DNA of 64,000 bases from UBA1163 sp049513055 (GCA_049513055.1 JBEKWN010000009.1:1-64000); one strand, 5' to 3'. Counted from the stretch's first letter, positions 50,060 to 59,190 are shown. Notes: generated by a model from the letters alone, not told the origin. Numbers and translations: made by a program.

Positions 50060-50809
50060 TTATAAATGGATCGGTTCAAGAATTACTAAAAGAAGAAGGC
50101 AGAGAAGTTCTGCCAATTCATTGGCTGCTCCTAAGATATCCCCTGTCACCCCACTCAGTTTCTTTATGAAAAAGGTTCGATACCCAAGACTGAAAAGTCC
50201 AATGCCCAAGAAAACCGCTACCCCCTTCATGCCCATGACCAATAAGGCAATTCCAAAAGCCGTGGCCAAGGATAAAGTCATTTCGCGGCCCCCAAGATTT
50301 TCGGTGAAAGGTTTAGCTAAGCCTCCTTCAGACCTTGCATAGGGCGATCGATAACAGACCAAGACCATCGCATTTCTTCCCATCACAGTCATTAAGATGA
50401 GTGCGTAAGGGATAGAGGGGCTCGGAATTTGATCCAGAGCAAGATACTTAGCTCCGATCAGCAGTATGAGGCTAATGACTCCAAACGCACCGATTCGACT
50501 ATCTCTCATCACTTCGAGAATCTTTTCCCTTGGTCCACCAGAGCCCAAACCATCCATGGTATCTGCAAACCCATCCAGATGGAGCCCCCTGGTTAAGAGT
50601 GCGAGAAGTCCAATCGATAACCAGAGGACAAGGGCTCTGGAGAAAAGGAATGAGAAGAGATAATATCCAAGAGCCAAAATGAAACCTATGATCAGACCCA
50701 CTAAGGGAAAGAAAGCCATCGACCTGGCTAATTCCTTCTCCTCTGAGAGGGAAGGGTGCCCAACGGGAAAGATCGTGAGAAATGAAAAGGCTTGAAGAAA
50801 ATTCTTCAC
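50060..50809 (-). CDS. cobS: adenosylcobinamide-GDP ribazoletransferase
   Basis: 249 residues, polytopic. FLTIFPVGHPSLSEEKELAR SMAFFPLVG, LLTRGLHLDGFADTMDGLGS GGPREKILEVMRDSRIGAFG and the later YRSPYARSEGGLAK are typical of CobS. It joins adenosylcobinamide-GDP to alpha-ribazole phosphate at the membrane. It overlaps cobU by 4 bp. Confidence 0.95.
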   Translation of the reverse strand: MKNFLQAFSFLTIFPVGHPSLSEEKELARSMAFFPLVGLIIGFILALGYYLFSFLFSRALVLWLSIGLLALLTRGLHLDGFADTMDGLGSGGPREKILEVMRDSRIGAFGVISLILLIGAKYLALDQIPSPSIPYALILMTVMGRNAMVLVCYRSPYARSEGGLAKPFTENLGGREMTLSLATAFGIALLVMGMKGVAVFLGIGLFSLGYRTFFIKKLSGVTGDILGAANELAELLCLLLLVILEPIHL

Positions 50810-51336
50810 TCTTTACCTTTCAAAAAGATTGGAATCCCTGAAACCATAAAAATAACCGTATCCAGTGCTTCGGCAATCCTCTGATTAATTATTCCCAATA
50901 GATCTCTATATCGACGGCTCAATGGGTCAGCTGGTACGATCCCCATCCCCACCTCGTTGGATACAAGGATAAAAGAAGTTTGGCTCTGTTTAATAATATT
51001 TATTAATTTTTCCGTTTCTTCGATTATCCTCAAATCATTGTCCCATTTCATCAAAAGGTTGTAGAGCCAGAGAGTGAGGCAGTCTATCAGGATTGCTTCC
51101 CTATCCCTCCCGCATTCCCTTATTTTCTTGACAATTTCTATAGGTTCCTCGATGGTCTGCCATTCTGGCCCTCTCATTTTTTTGTGAAGCTTGATGCGCT
51201 GTGCCATCTCTTCATCGAGCACCTCACAGGTAGCCAGAAATAATTTCTTGGAAAAATTTTGATTGGCGTAATGTAAAGCATAGCGGCTTTTGCCGCTTCG
51301 ACAGCCCCCGGTAATAAAGATCATTCTTTTTTCCAT
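50806..51336 (-). CDS. cobU: bifunctional adenosylcobinamide kinase / phosphate guanylyltransferase
   Basis: 176 residues. The P-loop is FITGGCRSGKSRYALHYA (about 7-20), followed by LATCEVLDEEMAQRIKLHKK (active-site His-bearing helix), ILIDCLTLWLYNLLMKWDND and FILVSNEVGMGIVPADPLSR. It phosphorylates adenosylcobinamide and transfers GMP. It overlaps the cbiR gene by 16 bp and cobS by 4. Confidence 0.95.
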   Translation of the reverse strand: MEKRMIFITGGCRSGKSRYALHYANQNFSKKLFLATCEVLDEEMAQRIKLHKKMRGPEWQTIEEPIEIVKKIRECGRDREAILIDCLTLWLYNLLMKWDNDLRIIEETEKLINIIKQSQTSFILVSNEVGMGIVPADPLSRRYRDLLGIINQRIAEALDTVIFMVSGIPIFLKGKE

Positions 51337-52127
51337 CTTTGCTCCAAGACCTCCAGAGAATTTTTCAGGTCGCCAAACGAGAAGACCTCAACGGACAAAA
51401 TTCCCGTAAAACTTTGAAGTTTGGAAAGGATCAGATCAACCATTTTACCATTTAATCTATCAATTCCCAAATGATCGACACCGTTTTCAATACCATGGAG
51501 ATGGATGATGGAGGTTTGGGAGAGATAATTCTCCAAATAGCGTGGTATATCTTGGCTATAGATCAACATATGACCAATATCGAGGCAGATCGAAAATCCA
51601 AATTCCTTCACTATATCTTCAATCCATTCGAAAGGATATGAAAGGGTCTCAATGGAGATTCGTTTGGGTTCAATCCCCCATTCCGTCATCTCCTTTGCGC
51701 TTCGGAGGATGCGCCTCCGCCAGGCTTCAATATCAGTCTCCTCTCGGCCGTCCTTATTTCTTAAATCCAAATGGAGGGTATAGATAGAGGGCCTGAGACA
51801 GAGAGTCCGCTCCATCACCTTTCTTACAATGTTAACTCCCTTAACCCTGATCTCCTCCTCTTCGTCTCCCAAGAATATATCGATAGGCAAATGGATATTA
51901 AAATCGACTCCTTGGTGGATCGAAAGGCTCATTAGATCTTTCATCTGGGTCTCATCAGGATAATTATCCAATCCCTCGCTCTCAAAAAGGACCAGTTCTA
52001 TCTCATCAAGGAATGGGGCCAGCTTCACCACGTTTGGGACAATGTGATCAGGATAGATATAAGAGGTGGTTCCTAATCTAAATGGGAACATCCTTTTATA
52101 ACATTTTTGCAGTAGAGAGTATTCCAT
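51321..52127 (-). CDS. cbiR: cobamide-remodelling phosphodiesterase (CbiR-like)
   Basis: 268 residues of the AP-endonuclease/xylose-isomerase-like TIM-barrel superfamily: FPFRLGTTSYIYPDHIVPNV, VDFNIHLPIDIFLGDEEEEI, IYTLHLDLRN, ISIETLSYPFEWIEDIVKEF, ICLDIGHMLIYSQDIPRYL, IIHLHGIENGVDHLGIDRL and ILSVEVFSFGD supply the metal ligands (His, Glu, Asp, His). CbiR cleaves the nucleotide loop of foreign cobamides so they can be rebuilt with a preferred base by CobU, CobS and CobT, all encoded next door. The true start may be the Met at about 52091 (MFPFRLGTTS). Confidence 0.85.
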   Translation of the reverse strand: MEYSLLQKCYKRMFPFRLGTTSYIYPDHIVPNVVKLAPFLDEIELVLFESEGLDNYPDETQMKDLMSLSIHQGVDFNIHLPIDIFLGDEEEEIRVKGVNIVRKVMERTLCLRPSIYTLHLDLRNKDGREETDIEAWRRRILRSAKEMTEWGIEPKRISIETLSYPFEWIEDIVKEFGFSICLDIGHMLIYSQDIPRYLENYLSQTSIIHLHGIENGVDHLGIDRLNGKMVDLILSKLQSFTGILSVEVFSFGDLKNSLEVLEQRWKKE

Positions 52128-52136
52128 TTCGAGTCT

Positions 52137-54098
52137 CTAAAAAGTGTAGGAGAGACCTCCGATAAAGTTACGCTCAGGTGAAGGATAATAAAATTGTGCC
52201 CCCGTGGCATTGACAACGCCGAATTCTGAAAACTTTTGATTGGTCAGGTTATTCACACCGACAAAGGCCTTCAATCCCTTCCAGGCGTAGGAGAGCTTTG
52301 CATCGATGGAATAATATCCATCCAGTTTATCCACCTTGTTAGCCCAATCACTGATAAAGTATCGGGACCCTACAAGATTGGCTCTGGTGTTGAAGGATAA
52401 ACCGCCCCATATTTGGACATCCGCGCCGACTGAGCCTTTATGCCTTGGAACACCGGGAATGTCATTTCCTGAATAGGGTTCCTCCTGCAGGGTAGGCTTA
52501 ATATAACTGTAGTTACCCCAAAGAGTGAGCCATTGGAGGGGTCTCACCTTTGCTCCTATTTCGATTCCCTGACGCCGAGTTTTGGGAAAGTTTTCATTGG
52601 CATATGTATAGGGGTTAAAGAAGATTTCGTTCCGGGTTTCGACCCAGAAGAGCGTCAGGTTAGCCTCGATCTGATCTGTAAAAGCATGGCGGACACCAGC
52701 CTCATACTGATATCCCGTTTGGGGTTTCATCCCGGGGTTCACCTGAAAGGTCGGGAAGAATTGGATCAATTCGTCAGAAACGGGGAAGCGGAAGCTCCTT
52801 TTTACACTAAGAAAGGCAGAAGATTTTTTGCCAAATAGATAGTCCAAGCCCACGTTCCAGGCAGGCTCGTTATTGTTTTTTTTATCCTCTGCTCTGGGTA
52901 CATCTTGGAAGAGGTCATAAGTCACCCACTCCTGGCGATAACCCATGGAGAGGATCAGGCTCTTGAGGAGAGACAATTCATCCAATACATAGGCGCCTAT
53001 CGATTGCTTCGTAACTTCTACCCGGTTTGATCCGAAGGACGACTCGGAGAAGACGTTGGAATCCGAATGATAGAAATCGAGCCCGAGAGTTAATTTGTTA
53101 GGCAAGATCCAGAGGGGTTTTTCGAGAATGTATCTTGGAGTCACTCCCCAGGTGCTTAAATTTCTTTTGTCACTGAAGGAGTAGGATTGAAAGAGGTCCT
53201 TTACTTCTCTATTTCGGTAGGAAAGGTCCATTTCCAATCGACCGAGGTCCCATAATTTGGCCTTTGCTCCCAGAGCGAGATACCAATCATTCGTTTTTGC
53301 TTTATCGTCAGGGGCAATTGTTGCCTGCCGGTCCGCTTCGTAAATGGCTTTAGGAAGGGCACCTGGCAAGCCTTGATCATCCTGATGGAAAGTTCCGCTC
53401 AGGTTGAAGCTGATGTTTTCATTCAAGTCATAGATAACCTTTCCTCCAACATCTTTTGCTCTTAAAAATCCATTCTCACGATATCCGTCTGTAGCATTAT
53501 GACTCGCGTTGAGAATGGCAGACAGGGGACCCCATTTTCCACTCACGGAAGCACTCTCTTTGTTGTAGCCGTAGCTTCCCCCCACTACTTCTGCTTTGGC
53601 AGAAAAAGGTTTTTCAGGCTTCTTCGTAATGATGTTGATTACCCCGCCCGCAGCATTATCCCCGTAAAGGACACTCCCCGAACCTCGAACGATTTCAATC
53701 CGTTCCACCTGGTCAAGCGGGATTTGGGTCCAGTCCACTCCGCTGAGGTCGATTTCATTCACCCTTCTCCCATCTACTAATACGAGTGTATTGAGAGGAC
53801 CTGTCTCCCCAAAACCCCTGATATCAACAGAGGCTGATTTTCCATTTCCGTAAATATCCCGAACCTCAATATCTGCCTCGTTTCGGAGTAGATCAACCAC
53901 GTTTTGTGCATTGGACTGTCCAATCTCCTCTTTCGTGATGACAGTAACGTTGGCAGGAATCTTCCTGATTTCCTGCTCATCCCGTGTGGCGGTGACAACG
54001 ACCTTCTCAAGCGTCACTTCTTTGTCTTGTGCAAGAGAAAAGGATGGGAACACTACAAAAAAGGTTAAAGATAAAAAGATGGAAATAAAATGTTTCAT
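52137..54098 (-). CDS. btuB: TonB-dependent outer-membrane cobamide receptor (BtuB-like)
   Basis: 653 residues. A signal peptide (MKHFISIFLSLTFFVVFPSF SLAQ) is followed by a TonB box region (EVTLEKVVVTATRDEQ) and the plug with VITKEEIGQSNAQNVVDLLR, GNGKSASVDIRGFGETGPLN TLVLVDGRRVNEI and VERIEIVRGSGSVLYGDNAA GGVINIITKKP. A 22-strand barrel ends in an aromatic residue (GGLSYTF). Ligand is inferred from the cobalamin riboswitch upstream. TGGGTCGGGGAGGTGCTTT precedes the ATG, with a GACCCA/TGGGTC hairpin (54112-54128) abutting the ribosome-binding site. Confidence 0.92.
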   Translation of the reverse strand: MKHFISIFLSLTFFVVFPSFSLAQDKEVTLEKVVVTATRDEQEIRKIPANVTVITKEEIGQSNAQNVVDLLRNEADIEVRDIYGNGKSASVDIRGFGETGPLNTLVLVDGRRVNEIDLSGVDWTQIPLDQVERIEIVRGSGSVLYGDNAAGGVINIITKKPEKPFSAKAEVVGGSYGYNKESASVSGKWGPLSAILNASHNATDGYRENGFLRAKDVGGKVIYDLNENISFNLSGTFHQDDQGLPGALPKAIYEADRQATIAPDDKAKTNDWYLALGAKAKLWDLGRLEMDLSYRNREVKDLFQSYSFSDKRNLSTWGVTPRYILEKPLWILPNKLTLGLDFYHSDSNVFSESSFGSNRVEVTKQSIGAYVLDELSLLKSLILSMGYRQEWVTYDLFQDVPRAEDKKNNNEPAWNVGLDYLFGKKSSAFLSVKRSFRFPVSDELIQFFPTFQVNPGMKPQTGYQYEAGVRHAFTDQIEANLTLFWVETRNEIFFNPYTYANENFPKTRRQGIEIGAKVRPLQWLTLWGNYSYIKPTLQEEPYSGNDIPGVPRHKGSVGADVQIWGGLSFNTRANLVGSRYFISDWANKVDKLDGYYSIDAKLSYAWKGLKAFVGVNNLTNQKFSEFGVVNATGAQFYYPSPERNFIGGLSYTF

Positions 54099-54145
54099 AA
54101 AGCACCTCCCCGACCCATCCTATGGGTCAAAAAATTTTTGGACGA

Positions 54146-54168
54146 CCCCGAACCATATTAGTTCGGGG
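54146..54168 (-). terminator. 8-bp hairpin between riboswitch and btuB
   Basis: CCCCGAAC and GTTCGGGG pair perfectly with a 7-base loop. On the minus strand it is followed by TCGTCCAAAAATTTTTT, so the T-run is about 10 bases away; a second attenuator-like structure is possible. Confidence 0.45.
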
Positions 54169-54185
54169 CCAGGGGAAAAGGGTTC

Positions 54186-54226
54186 AAAAAAAATCCCCAG
54201 CCTTCGTATTGAAAACTGGGGATTTT
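54186..54226 (-). terminator. riboswitch-linked intrinsic terminator
   Basis: On the minus strand AAATCCCCAG pairs with CTGGGGATTT across a 15-base loop and runs straight into eight T. It lies between the cobalamin riboswitch and btuB, where it would stop transcription when cobamide is bound. Confidence 0.85.
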
Positions 54227-54280
54227 ACCCGCTTGCACCCTTCACAGTCTTATCCTCGAAGACCTTTCCGTGAAGAATAT

Positions 54281-54480
54281 CCAGGCAGGTTTTCTGACTC
54301 TCCCGACCTTAACTCGCCTTCCCATCCTGAGTGTGTCCAAGGACAGTGGCTTTTTTGTTAAGGCACTTATCCCGCAATTTTAAAAAATGCGGGATCAGGA
54401 CTACAGCGGCGGGTCCGTCCCCGACTTTCTCCGTCTAAACGAAGATCACGGGGTTCCCTTTTCCTGGGTATCACCGTTGG
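54281..54480 (-). promoter_or_regulatory. cobalamin riboswitch
   Basis: On the minus strand the conserved blocks occur in order: GGTGATACCCAGGAAAAGGG (P1/P2), GGGAACCCCGTGATC, GGACGGACCCGCCGCTGTAG (the B12-box-like core), GCCACTGTCC, GGGAAGGCGAG, GTCGGGAGAGTCAGAAAACC and TGCCTGG. It binds adenosylcobalamin or related cobamides and should repress the btuB-cbiR-cobU-cobS-cobT-btuF operon through the terminator 55 bp downstream. Confidence 0.93.
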
Positions 54481-54489
54481 AATAATTTC

Positions 54490-54518
54490 TTTTAACAAAT
54501 TTTAAAATGGTCTGTCAA
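54490..54518 (-). promoter_or_regulatory. promoter of the cobamide operon
   Basis: On the minus strand a perfect TTGACA (54518-54513), 17-bp spacer and TTAAAA (54495-54490, weak). It lies just upstream of the riboswitch. Confidence 0.55.
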
Positions 54519-54594
54519 GTTTTTTCCTTTGACTTCTCTAACCTTCCGATCCTTCTTTCTACCTCAACCATTCAAAAAAAGAGGGATAGTTTGG

Positions 54595-55290
54595 TTACTT
54601 CGGATTATGAGATTCTGTATCCTTGAAAATCTCATCGCTGAGTCCCACATTGACCCTGTAATTCGAATAGGTGATTTGGATCTTGCCAGTGATGCTCTTG
54701 GTCCTCTGTCCAAACTGGGTGAATTCCTTCATCCCGCTTGGTTCCTCAGAGGGTATGTCAAGCTGGAGATCAATATGTGTCGGGAGTTCAAAACCGTCAA
54801 ACATTCCATATTCAATGGCGGCTTTGATTTCCCTTCCTTCGGAGGGTGAAATTTTAATTTCTCTGATCAGGTTGCGGTCAGTGTCTATCGTCAATACTAA
54901 ACCCTTGTTATAGGTGTTCATATCCGTTGGAGTGAGTCTCAGCCTTACTGCTTTTCTACCGTCATAGATCAAGCGCTCTAGAAGTCTGACCTCGAAATCC
55001 TTTTTCTTGAACAGAGAGGGATTGAAATATCCACCCTCCTTAGGAAAGAAGAAGACTTTTTTTGACTCCACTTTCATTTTGTCGGGAGCCTTGAAGTAAA
55101 GCCTGGCTTGCATATCCGGCGCCTTGAGAGCTTCTATATCAAAATGCACATTGACATCAACCCTGTAGTCCTTCAACCCGGAATATTTTTTTTCTATTGA
55201 ATCGAGGTAGCGAGTAGTATCTTCCTGAGCCTGAATCCATTCAGATGAAAGGAGAAAAAGAATTCCTGCCAATAATAAAACCTTCTTCAA
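54595..55290 (-). CDS. LolA-like outer-membrane lipoprotein-sorting protein
   Basis: 231 residues from the TTG that overlaps the permease stop (TTGA). LKKVLLLAGILFLLSSEWIQ AQ is a signal peptide; the mature part (LDSIEKKYSGLKDYRVDVNV, ARLYFKAPDKMKVESKKVFF, LVLTIDTDRNLIREIKISPS) has the half-barrel pattern of LolA/LppX-type carriers. It likely binds a lipid or lipoprotein in the periplasm. The upstream ABC-2 transporter genes are coupled to it, suggesting export of the same lipid-like substrate. Confidence 0.75.
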   Translation of the reverse strand: MKKVLLLAGILFLLSSEWIQAQEDTTRYLDSIEKKYSGLKDYRVDVNVHFDIEALKAPDMQARLYFKAPDKMKVESKKVFFFPKEGGYFNPSLFKKKDFEVRLLERLIYDGRKAVRLRLTPTDMNTYNKGLVLTIDTDRNLIREIKISPSEGREIKAAIEYGMFDGFELPTHIDLQLDIPSEEPSGMKEFTQFGQRTKSITGKIQITYSNYRVNVGLSDEIFKDTESHNPK

Positions 55291-56129
55291 CTCTTTATAT
55301 CCTTTCTCTTGAAGACTACAAAAGCAATCGAAAACAAACCGATATTGTGGAGACCGAGAATCAATGCTGACCTCGCTATCTCCTGCCACGGTATCGGGTC
55401 ATCAAAAAATCGCTGCCAGAAGATCATATAGGTTGTGAAGAGATAGGGACTAAGCATTCGGAAGAAATCAAAGGGGAAATTTCCGAGAACAAGGAAGACG
55501 ATGACTACAGCCATCGTGCCAATAATCGGGCCGATGGAGTTCTCCGCCAACGTCGAAAAAAGAAAGGCGAGTGAAGCCACCACCGTCATGGACCAGACAG
55601 CGGCTGTAAAGGCAAGGAGCATTCTAAGGGGGACTTCCGCCTCGGGAATAAAAACGATCCGTAATTTGGTTTGATAATTTATCATTAAGTCACCGTGGCC
55701 AAACAAGAGAAGACCAAGGGTGATGCATATCAAAGCGAGAAAGATAACCAGTCCTGTTGTGTAAAAAAGGGTTGTCAGGTATTTGGCTGTAATGATCTTA
55801 CTTCGAGAAGGGGGTCGTATCAACAGAAGCCTCATTGTCCCAGCCGTGGCTTCACTTGAGACAATGTCTCCGCCAACAAGGGTGATGAAAAAGGGGATGT
55901 GGATATGAAGACTATTCATGATGAAGGCCGTAATGAACCAGCCATTCAGGACATTCCCAAAGATGAGAAAATCCTTCTGGAAAGATCTCATCATACGGTA
56001 AAGGATCTCATTGGCACTTAATTTCATCACCACTTCAGTCATAATGACAATCAAAGCGATGAAACCAAAACTGATGTACGTGCGCCATCGGCTGAATGTC
56101 TTATAGGTCTCTAACCAGAAGAGCTTCAT
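55287..56129 (-). CDS. ABC-2 type transporter permease
   Basis: 280 residues with about six helices (25-45, 60-80, 105-130, 150-175, 185-210 and 245-275). The LLLIRPPSRSKIITAKYLT cytoplasmic segment and the general layout fit ABC-2 permeases. It overlaps the ATPase gene upstream by 4 bp and the LolA-like gene downstream by 4 bp, so all three act together. Substrate unknown. It is not a BtuC homologue. Confidence 0.85.
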   Translation of the reverse strand: MKLFWLETYKTFSRWRTYISFGFIALIVIMTEVVMKLSANEILYRMMRSFQKDFLIFGNVLNGWFITAFIMNSLHIHIPFFITLVGGDIVSSEATAGTMRLLLIRPPSRSKIITAKYLTTLFYTTGLVIFLALICITLGLLLFGHGDLMINYQTKLRIVFIPEAEVPLRMLLAFTAAVWSMTVVASLAFLFSTLAENSIGPIIGTMAVVIVFLVLGNFPFDFFRMLSPYLFTTYMIFWQRFFDDPIPWQEIARSALILGLHNIGLFSIAFVVFKRKDIKS

Positions 56130-57070
56130 ATCTCAGATGTCCCTTCGGTGATCTTTAAAAAGAAATCCTCGAGTGTTCGATGTGGATAAAATGATGAAAT
56201 CTCGATATGATTCGAAACAAGAAACTTGTTCAACTCGGAAGCGTGACCGGGTTCAACGCGCAATTCGATCTTACTGTCCTCGGCTGAGAGGACCTCAACC
56301 CAAGGGAGTTTCCTGAGGAGTTCGATTGCTGAGTCAAGAGGTGAAACCTGGATGGAATACTCCGTTGGTTCTCCGCCAAGCAGTTCAGAAACAGACCCCT
56401 GTGTAACCAGTTCACCCCGATTGATCACAGCCATCCTCGTGGCAACCAATTCAACTTCAGAAAGGAGGTGAGAAGAAAGGAAGATGGTCATTTCTTTCTC
56501 CCTGGCGAGCTTCTTGATCAGCCCTCTGACTTCTTTCATTCCCTGTGGATCGAGTCCTGCAGTCGGTTCGTCAAGGATGATCAGTTCTGGTTCAGTCAGC
56601 AGAGCCTGAGCGATTCCAAGTCTTTGCTTCATTCCGTGCGAAAAGGTCTTGACTTTTTCAAAAGCACGCGATGCCAACCCCACCATTTGGAGAGCTTCCA
56701 TGATCTCTTCTTTTCGGACACTGCGGGTCATCGAGCCGAGTATCTCAAGATTTTTGTAAGCCGAAAGGTACAGGTAGAAATCCGGTTTCTCGACGATTCC
56801 ACAGACCCGTGAAAGAACGGCACTGCGGTTTTTATGAAGATCCATTCCGAAAATTTCAATCGAGCCGGCGGTAGGCCTGAGGAGCGTTAGGATCATTCGT
56901 ATGGTCGTACTTTTCCCTGCGCCGTTTGGACCGAGGAAACAAAAAACATCGCCGCGGTGGACTTCAATATTTAAACCCTTGGCAGCCCAGCGCTTTCCAA
57001 ACCTCTTGCTCAAATCATTGGTTCGCAGAACAACTTCTTTGTGGAAAAGGTCTTCCATGACATTAAACAA
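56126..57070 (-). CDS. ABC transporter ATPase
   Basis: 314 residues. Walker A FLGPNGAGKSTTIRMILTLL (about 47), Q-loop region VCGIVEKPDFYLYLSAYKNL, signature FSHGMKQRLGIAQALL (about 143), Walker B LIILDEPTAGLDPQG and H-loop SSHLLSEVE. The signature's first residues (FSHGM instead of LSGGQ) are as often seen in ABC-2 exporters. A C-terminal regulatory domain of about 90 residues follows. An internal Met (MEDLFHKEVV) is a possible start 12 bp later. Confidence 0.92.
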   Translation of the reverse strand: MFNVMEDLFHKEVVLRTNDLSKRFGKRWAAKGLNIEVHRGDVFCFLGPNGAGKSTTIRMILTLLRPTAGSIEIFGMDLHKNRSAVLSRVCGIVEKPDFYLYLSAYKNLEILGSMTRSVRKEEIMEALQMVGLASRAFEKVKTFSHGMKQRLGIAQALLTEPELIILDEPTAGLDPQGMKEVRGLIKKLAREKEMTIFLSSHLLSEVELVATRMAVINRGELVTQGSVSELLGGEPTEYSIQVSPLDSAIELLRKLPWVEVLSAEDSKIELRVEPGHASELNKFLVSNHIEISSFYPHRTLEDFFLKITEGTSEI

Positions 57071-57192
57071 ACCAGGAAACTTCTATTTGTTCTCTCCTCT
57101 TTTTTTATCAATGATGGATCTTAACTCTATCATTCAAATCGAGATTTTCAAGTAGAATTTGGCCATCTGATTCTGGAGTTCAATCGGGTCGC

Positions 57193-58164
57193 TTAATCCG
57201 GATGGAAACGGAATCCCATCTCAAGGGTATTATCACTAAATTCTTTGGGAATGGGAGGAAAGGGTTCAGCCTTCCTAATCGCCCGCATTGTACTCTTGTC
57301 ATAAAGGGCATTGCCAGACATTTTTTCAAACCATGATTTCTGAATTTTCCCTTCCCTCTCTATGACGATGACGATGATTGTTTCCAGGTTTGTTTTTCCC
57401 TTGGGAAGATCTCCAGGGAGAGCCCATTCCTTTTTTATTTTTGCCCATATCATATTGTAGTAATCGTTCAGCTTTGATTCCAATGCGGAGGAACCTCCGA
57501 AGGGAGAACCCCACGGTGACCCTCCTGTTGGAGAACCAGCCGACCCGGATCCGGTTCCAGTTCCCAATCCCGCTCCTGTTCCAGACCCGGAGCCAGGCCC
57601 GGATAGACGAGCCGTTGAAGGTTCCTCTGTCGATCCCTTTTCCAATTTCTCACGACGGGCTACTCTTTTTTGAATTTGATCAAGGGCTGCTTTCTTATCA
57701 ATTTCCTCGATGGCCTCTTGAAGATGCTTATAGGACTTTTCCTTTTGAGATCTTTTCAAGCCTTCGGTGATCTCATTTCCTGTCACGCGCTCATTTGATT
57801 TTTGTTTCTTCGTCACATAAGGCACTTCTCCCTTTTTTGATTCTGTCGTCCTTGATTTCTCAACAGGTTTGATTTTTTCACCCGGCTGGGAAGCAGGCAA
57901 TCCTCTGGGAGAACCCGGGAGTCCTGGAATGGATCTACCTAACGGAGTTCCGTCTCCGTGAGGGGAAAAGGGCCGAAGTGTAACCCGATAAACAGATAGC
58001 CCCATTTTTGTAATCGTAGTCTTCAGGCCGAAGCTCAGGATGGCAACAAGGGTAATATGAAGTAGCAGTGAGAAAACCCCCGCTTTCAGCAATGCGCTCT
58101 GATCAAGAGAAGGCGGGTCATTCAAAAGATGAGATCTTTCCCTCCCTTTTTGTAATCTTGTCAT
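57193..58164 (-). CDS. TonB-family energy transducer
   Basis: 323 residues. An N-terminal helix (AGVFSLLLHITLVAILSFGL, about 30-50) anchors it, a long Pro/Gly/Lys-rich spacer follows with Gly-Ser-Gly-Thr repeats (GPGSGSGTGAGLGTGTGSGS), and the C-terminal TonB domain has WALPGDLPKGKTNLETIIVI, GNALYDKSTMRAIRKAEPFP PIPKEF. With ExbB and ExbD it transmits proton-motive force to outer-membrane receptors such as BtuB in this window; TolA-like use is the alternative. It overlaps exbD by ATGA. Confidence 0.85.
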   Translation of the reverse strand: MTRLQKGRERSHLLNDPPSLDQSALLKAGVFSLLLHITLVAILSFGLKTTITKMGLSVYRVTLRPFSPHGDGTPLGRSIPGLPGSPRGLPASQPGEKIKPVEKSRTTESKKGEVPYVTKKQKSNERVTGNEITEGLKRSQKEKSYKHLQEAIEEIDKKAALDQIQKRVARREKLEKGSTEEPSTARLSGPGSGSGTGAGLGTGTGSGSAGSPTGGSPWGSPFGGSSALESKLNDYYNMIWAKIKKEWALPGDLPKGKTNLETIIVIVIEREGKIQKSWFEKMSGNALYDKSTMRAIRKAEPFPPIPKEFSDNTLEMGFRFHPD

Positions 58165-58562
58165 TTTTTCAACTCTATCCCTAAGCCAGGGTTCTTCACG
58201 CCCGATCGCGTTAAGACATCCATCACTTGTATCACGGAATCATATTTGACATTCTTATCCCCGTTAATAATTACAGAGACATCGGGTTTACTCCGTACCA
58301 TTGCTGTCAGTCTATATTTCAATGTATCTAAATCAAGTCTCTTATCCTCCAGAAAAACTTCGCCTTGAGCATTGATGTTGATGATGATATCTCGGGATGT
58401 CTCCTCAGATTTTGATGCCTGGGGCAATTGTACTTTCATGCTGGATTGGTAAATGAAAGGGGTGGCTATCATGAAGATGATCAATAGAACCAGAACCACA
58501 TCGGTAAAAGGGGTGATATTAATTTCTGCTATTAATTTGGATCTTCTCATTTCCCTCTTCAT
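58161..58562 (-). CDS. exbD: ExbD/TolR proton-channel subunit
   Basis: 133 residues. One membrane helix with the essential Asp (EINITPFTDVVLVLLIIFMI) and a periplasmic domain (VQLPQASKSEETSRDIIINI NAQGEVFLED, VSVIINGDKNVKYDSVIQVM DVL). Start preceded by GGGGGGAATCAATAAC. Located between ExbB and TonB, with 1-bp and 4-bp spacings; a decayed relative lies at 47507-47900. Confidence 0.93.
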   Translation of the reverse strand: MKREMRRSKLIAEINITPFTDVVLVLLIIFMIATPFIYQSSMKVQLPQASKSEETSRDIIININAQGEVFLEDKRLDLDTLKYRLTAMVRSKPDVSVIINGDKNVKYDSVIQVMDVLTRSGVKNPGLGIELKK

Positions 58563-58563
58563 G

Positions 58564-59190
58564 TTATTGATTCCCCCCGGTCAGGTCGATGAATTCGGAG
58601 GCACATAATTCCATATCATTGATAAAATGTTCAACTCTTTTTATGAAATAATTGAATGCGATCACTGCGGGGACAGCCACCAAAAGCCCCATGGCTGTAC
58701 AGACCAGTGCTTCGGCTACTCCCCCGATGACGATACTCATCCCGCCGGCTCCGGCTGCGGCAATATCATGAAATGCCCTGATGATCCCCAGGACTGTCCC
58801 AAAGAGCCCGATATAAACAGCCGTATTTCCAATGGTTCCCACGATGCTTGTAAAGCGTTCTAATTTTGTGGTTTCCACAGTAATCTCTCGCTCCATCGCA
58901 TTGGATATTTCTTTTTCATGGTGATCATGGAGTTCAAGTCCGGAATAAATAACATTCGAAAAGGGAGCATCCGTGTCCTTGCAGATTTCCATTGCCCTTT
59001 CAATATTACCGCTTTTTAATGCCCTTTTTATTCCTGTCATAAATTCCGATCTTTTGGTTCTGGATCGTTTTCTGTAATAAAAAATCCTTTCTAAAAGGAT
59101 GGTGATGGACAAAAAAGAGCAGAATAGTAAGATATACATCGTGAAACCACCTATCTGAAGTATTTCCCAGATTGTTTTTCCCGCAAACAT
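58564..59190 (-). CDS. exbB: ExbB/MotA-TolQ proton-channel subunit
   Basis: 208 residues with three helices: about 12-34, 105-130 and 150-175. The first has GGFTMYILLFCSFLSITILL; the last two carry VGTIGNTAVYIGLFGTVLGI IRAFHDI and IGGVAEALVCTAMGLLVAVP AVIAFNYF, the family signature. It assembles with ExbD to use the proton gradient. GAAGGAGGAGGATTAG precedes the ATG. It heads the minus-strand exbB-exbD-tonB operon. Confidence 0.93.
   Translation of the reverse strand: MFAGKTIWEILQIGGFTMYILLFCSFLSITILLERIFYYRKRSRTKRSEFMTGIKRALKSGNIERAMEICKDTDAPFSNVIYSGLELHDHHEKEISNAMEREITVETTKLERFTSIVGTIGNTAVYIGLFGTVLGIIRAFHDIAAAGAGGMSIVIGGVAEALVCTAMGLLVAVPAVIAFNYFIKRVEHFINDMELCASEFIDLTGGNQ

Noticed and set aside
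55287..57070. ABC transporter as the missing BtuCD
   Set aside because: Permease and ATPase have ABC-2 exporter features and are coupled to a LolA-like gene, not to btuF.
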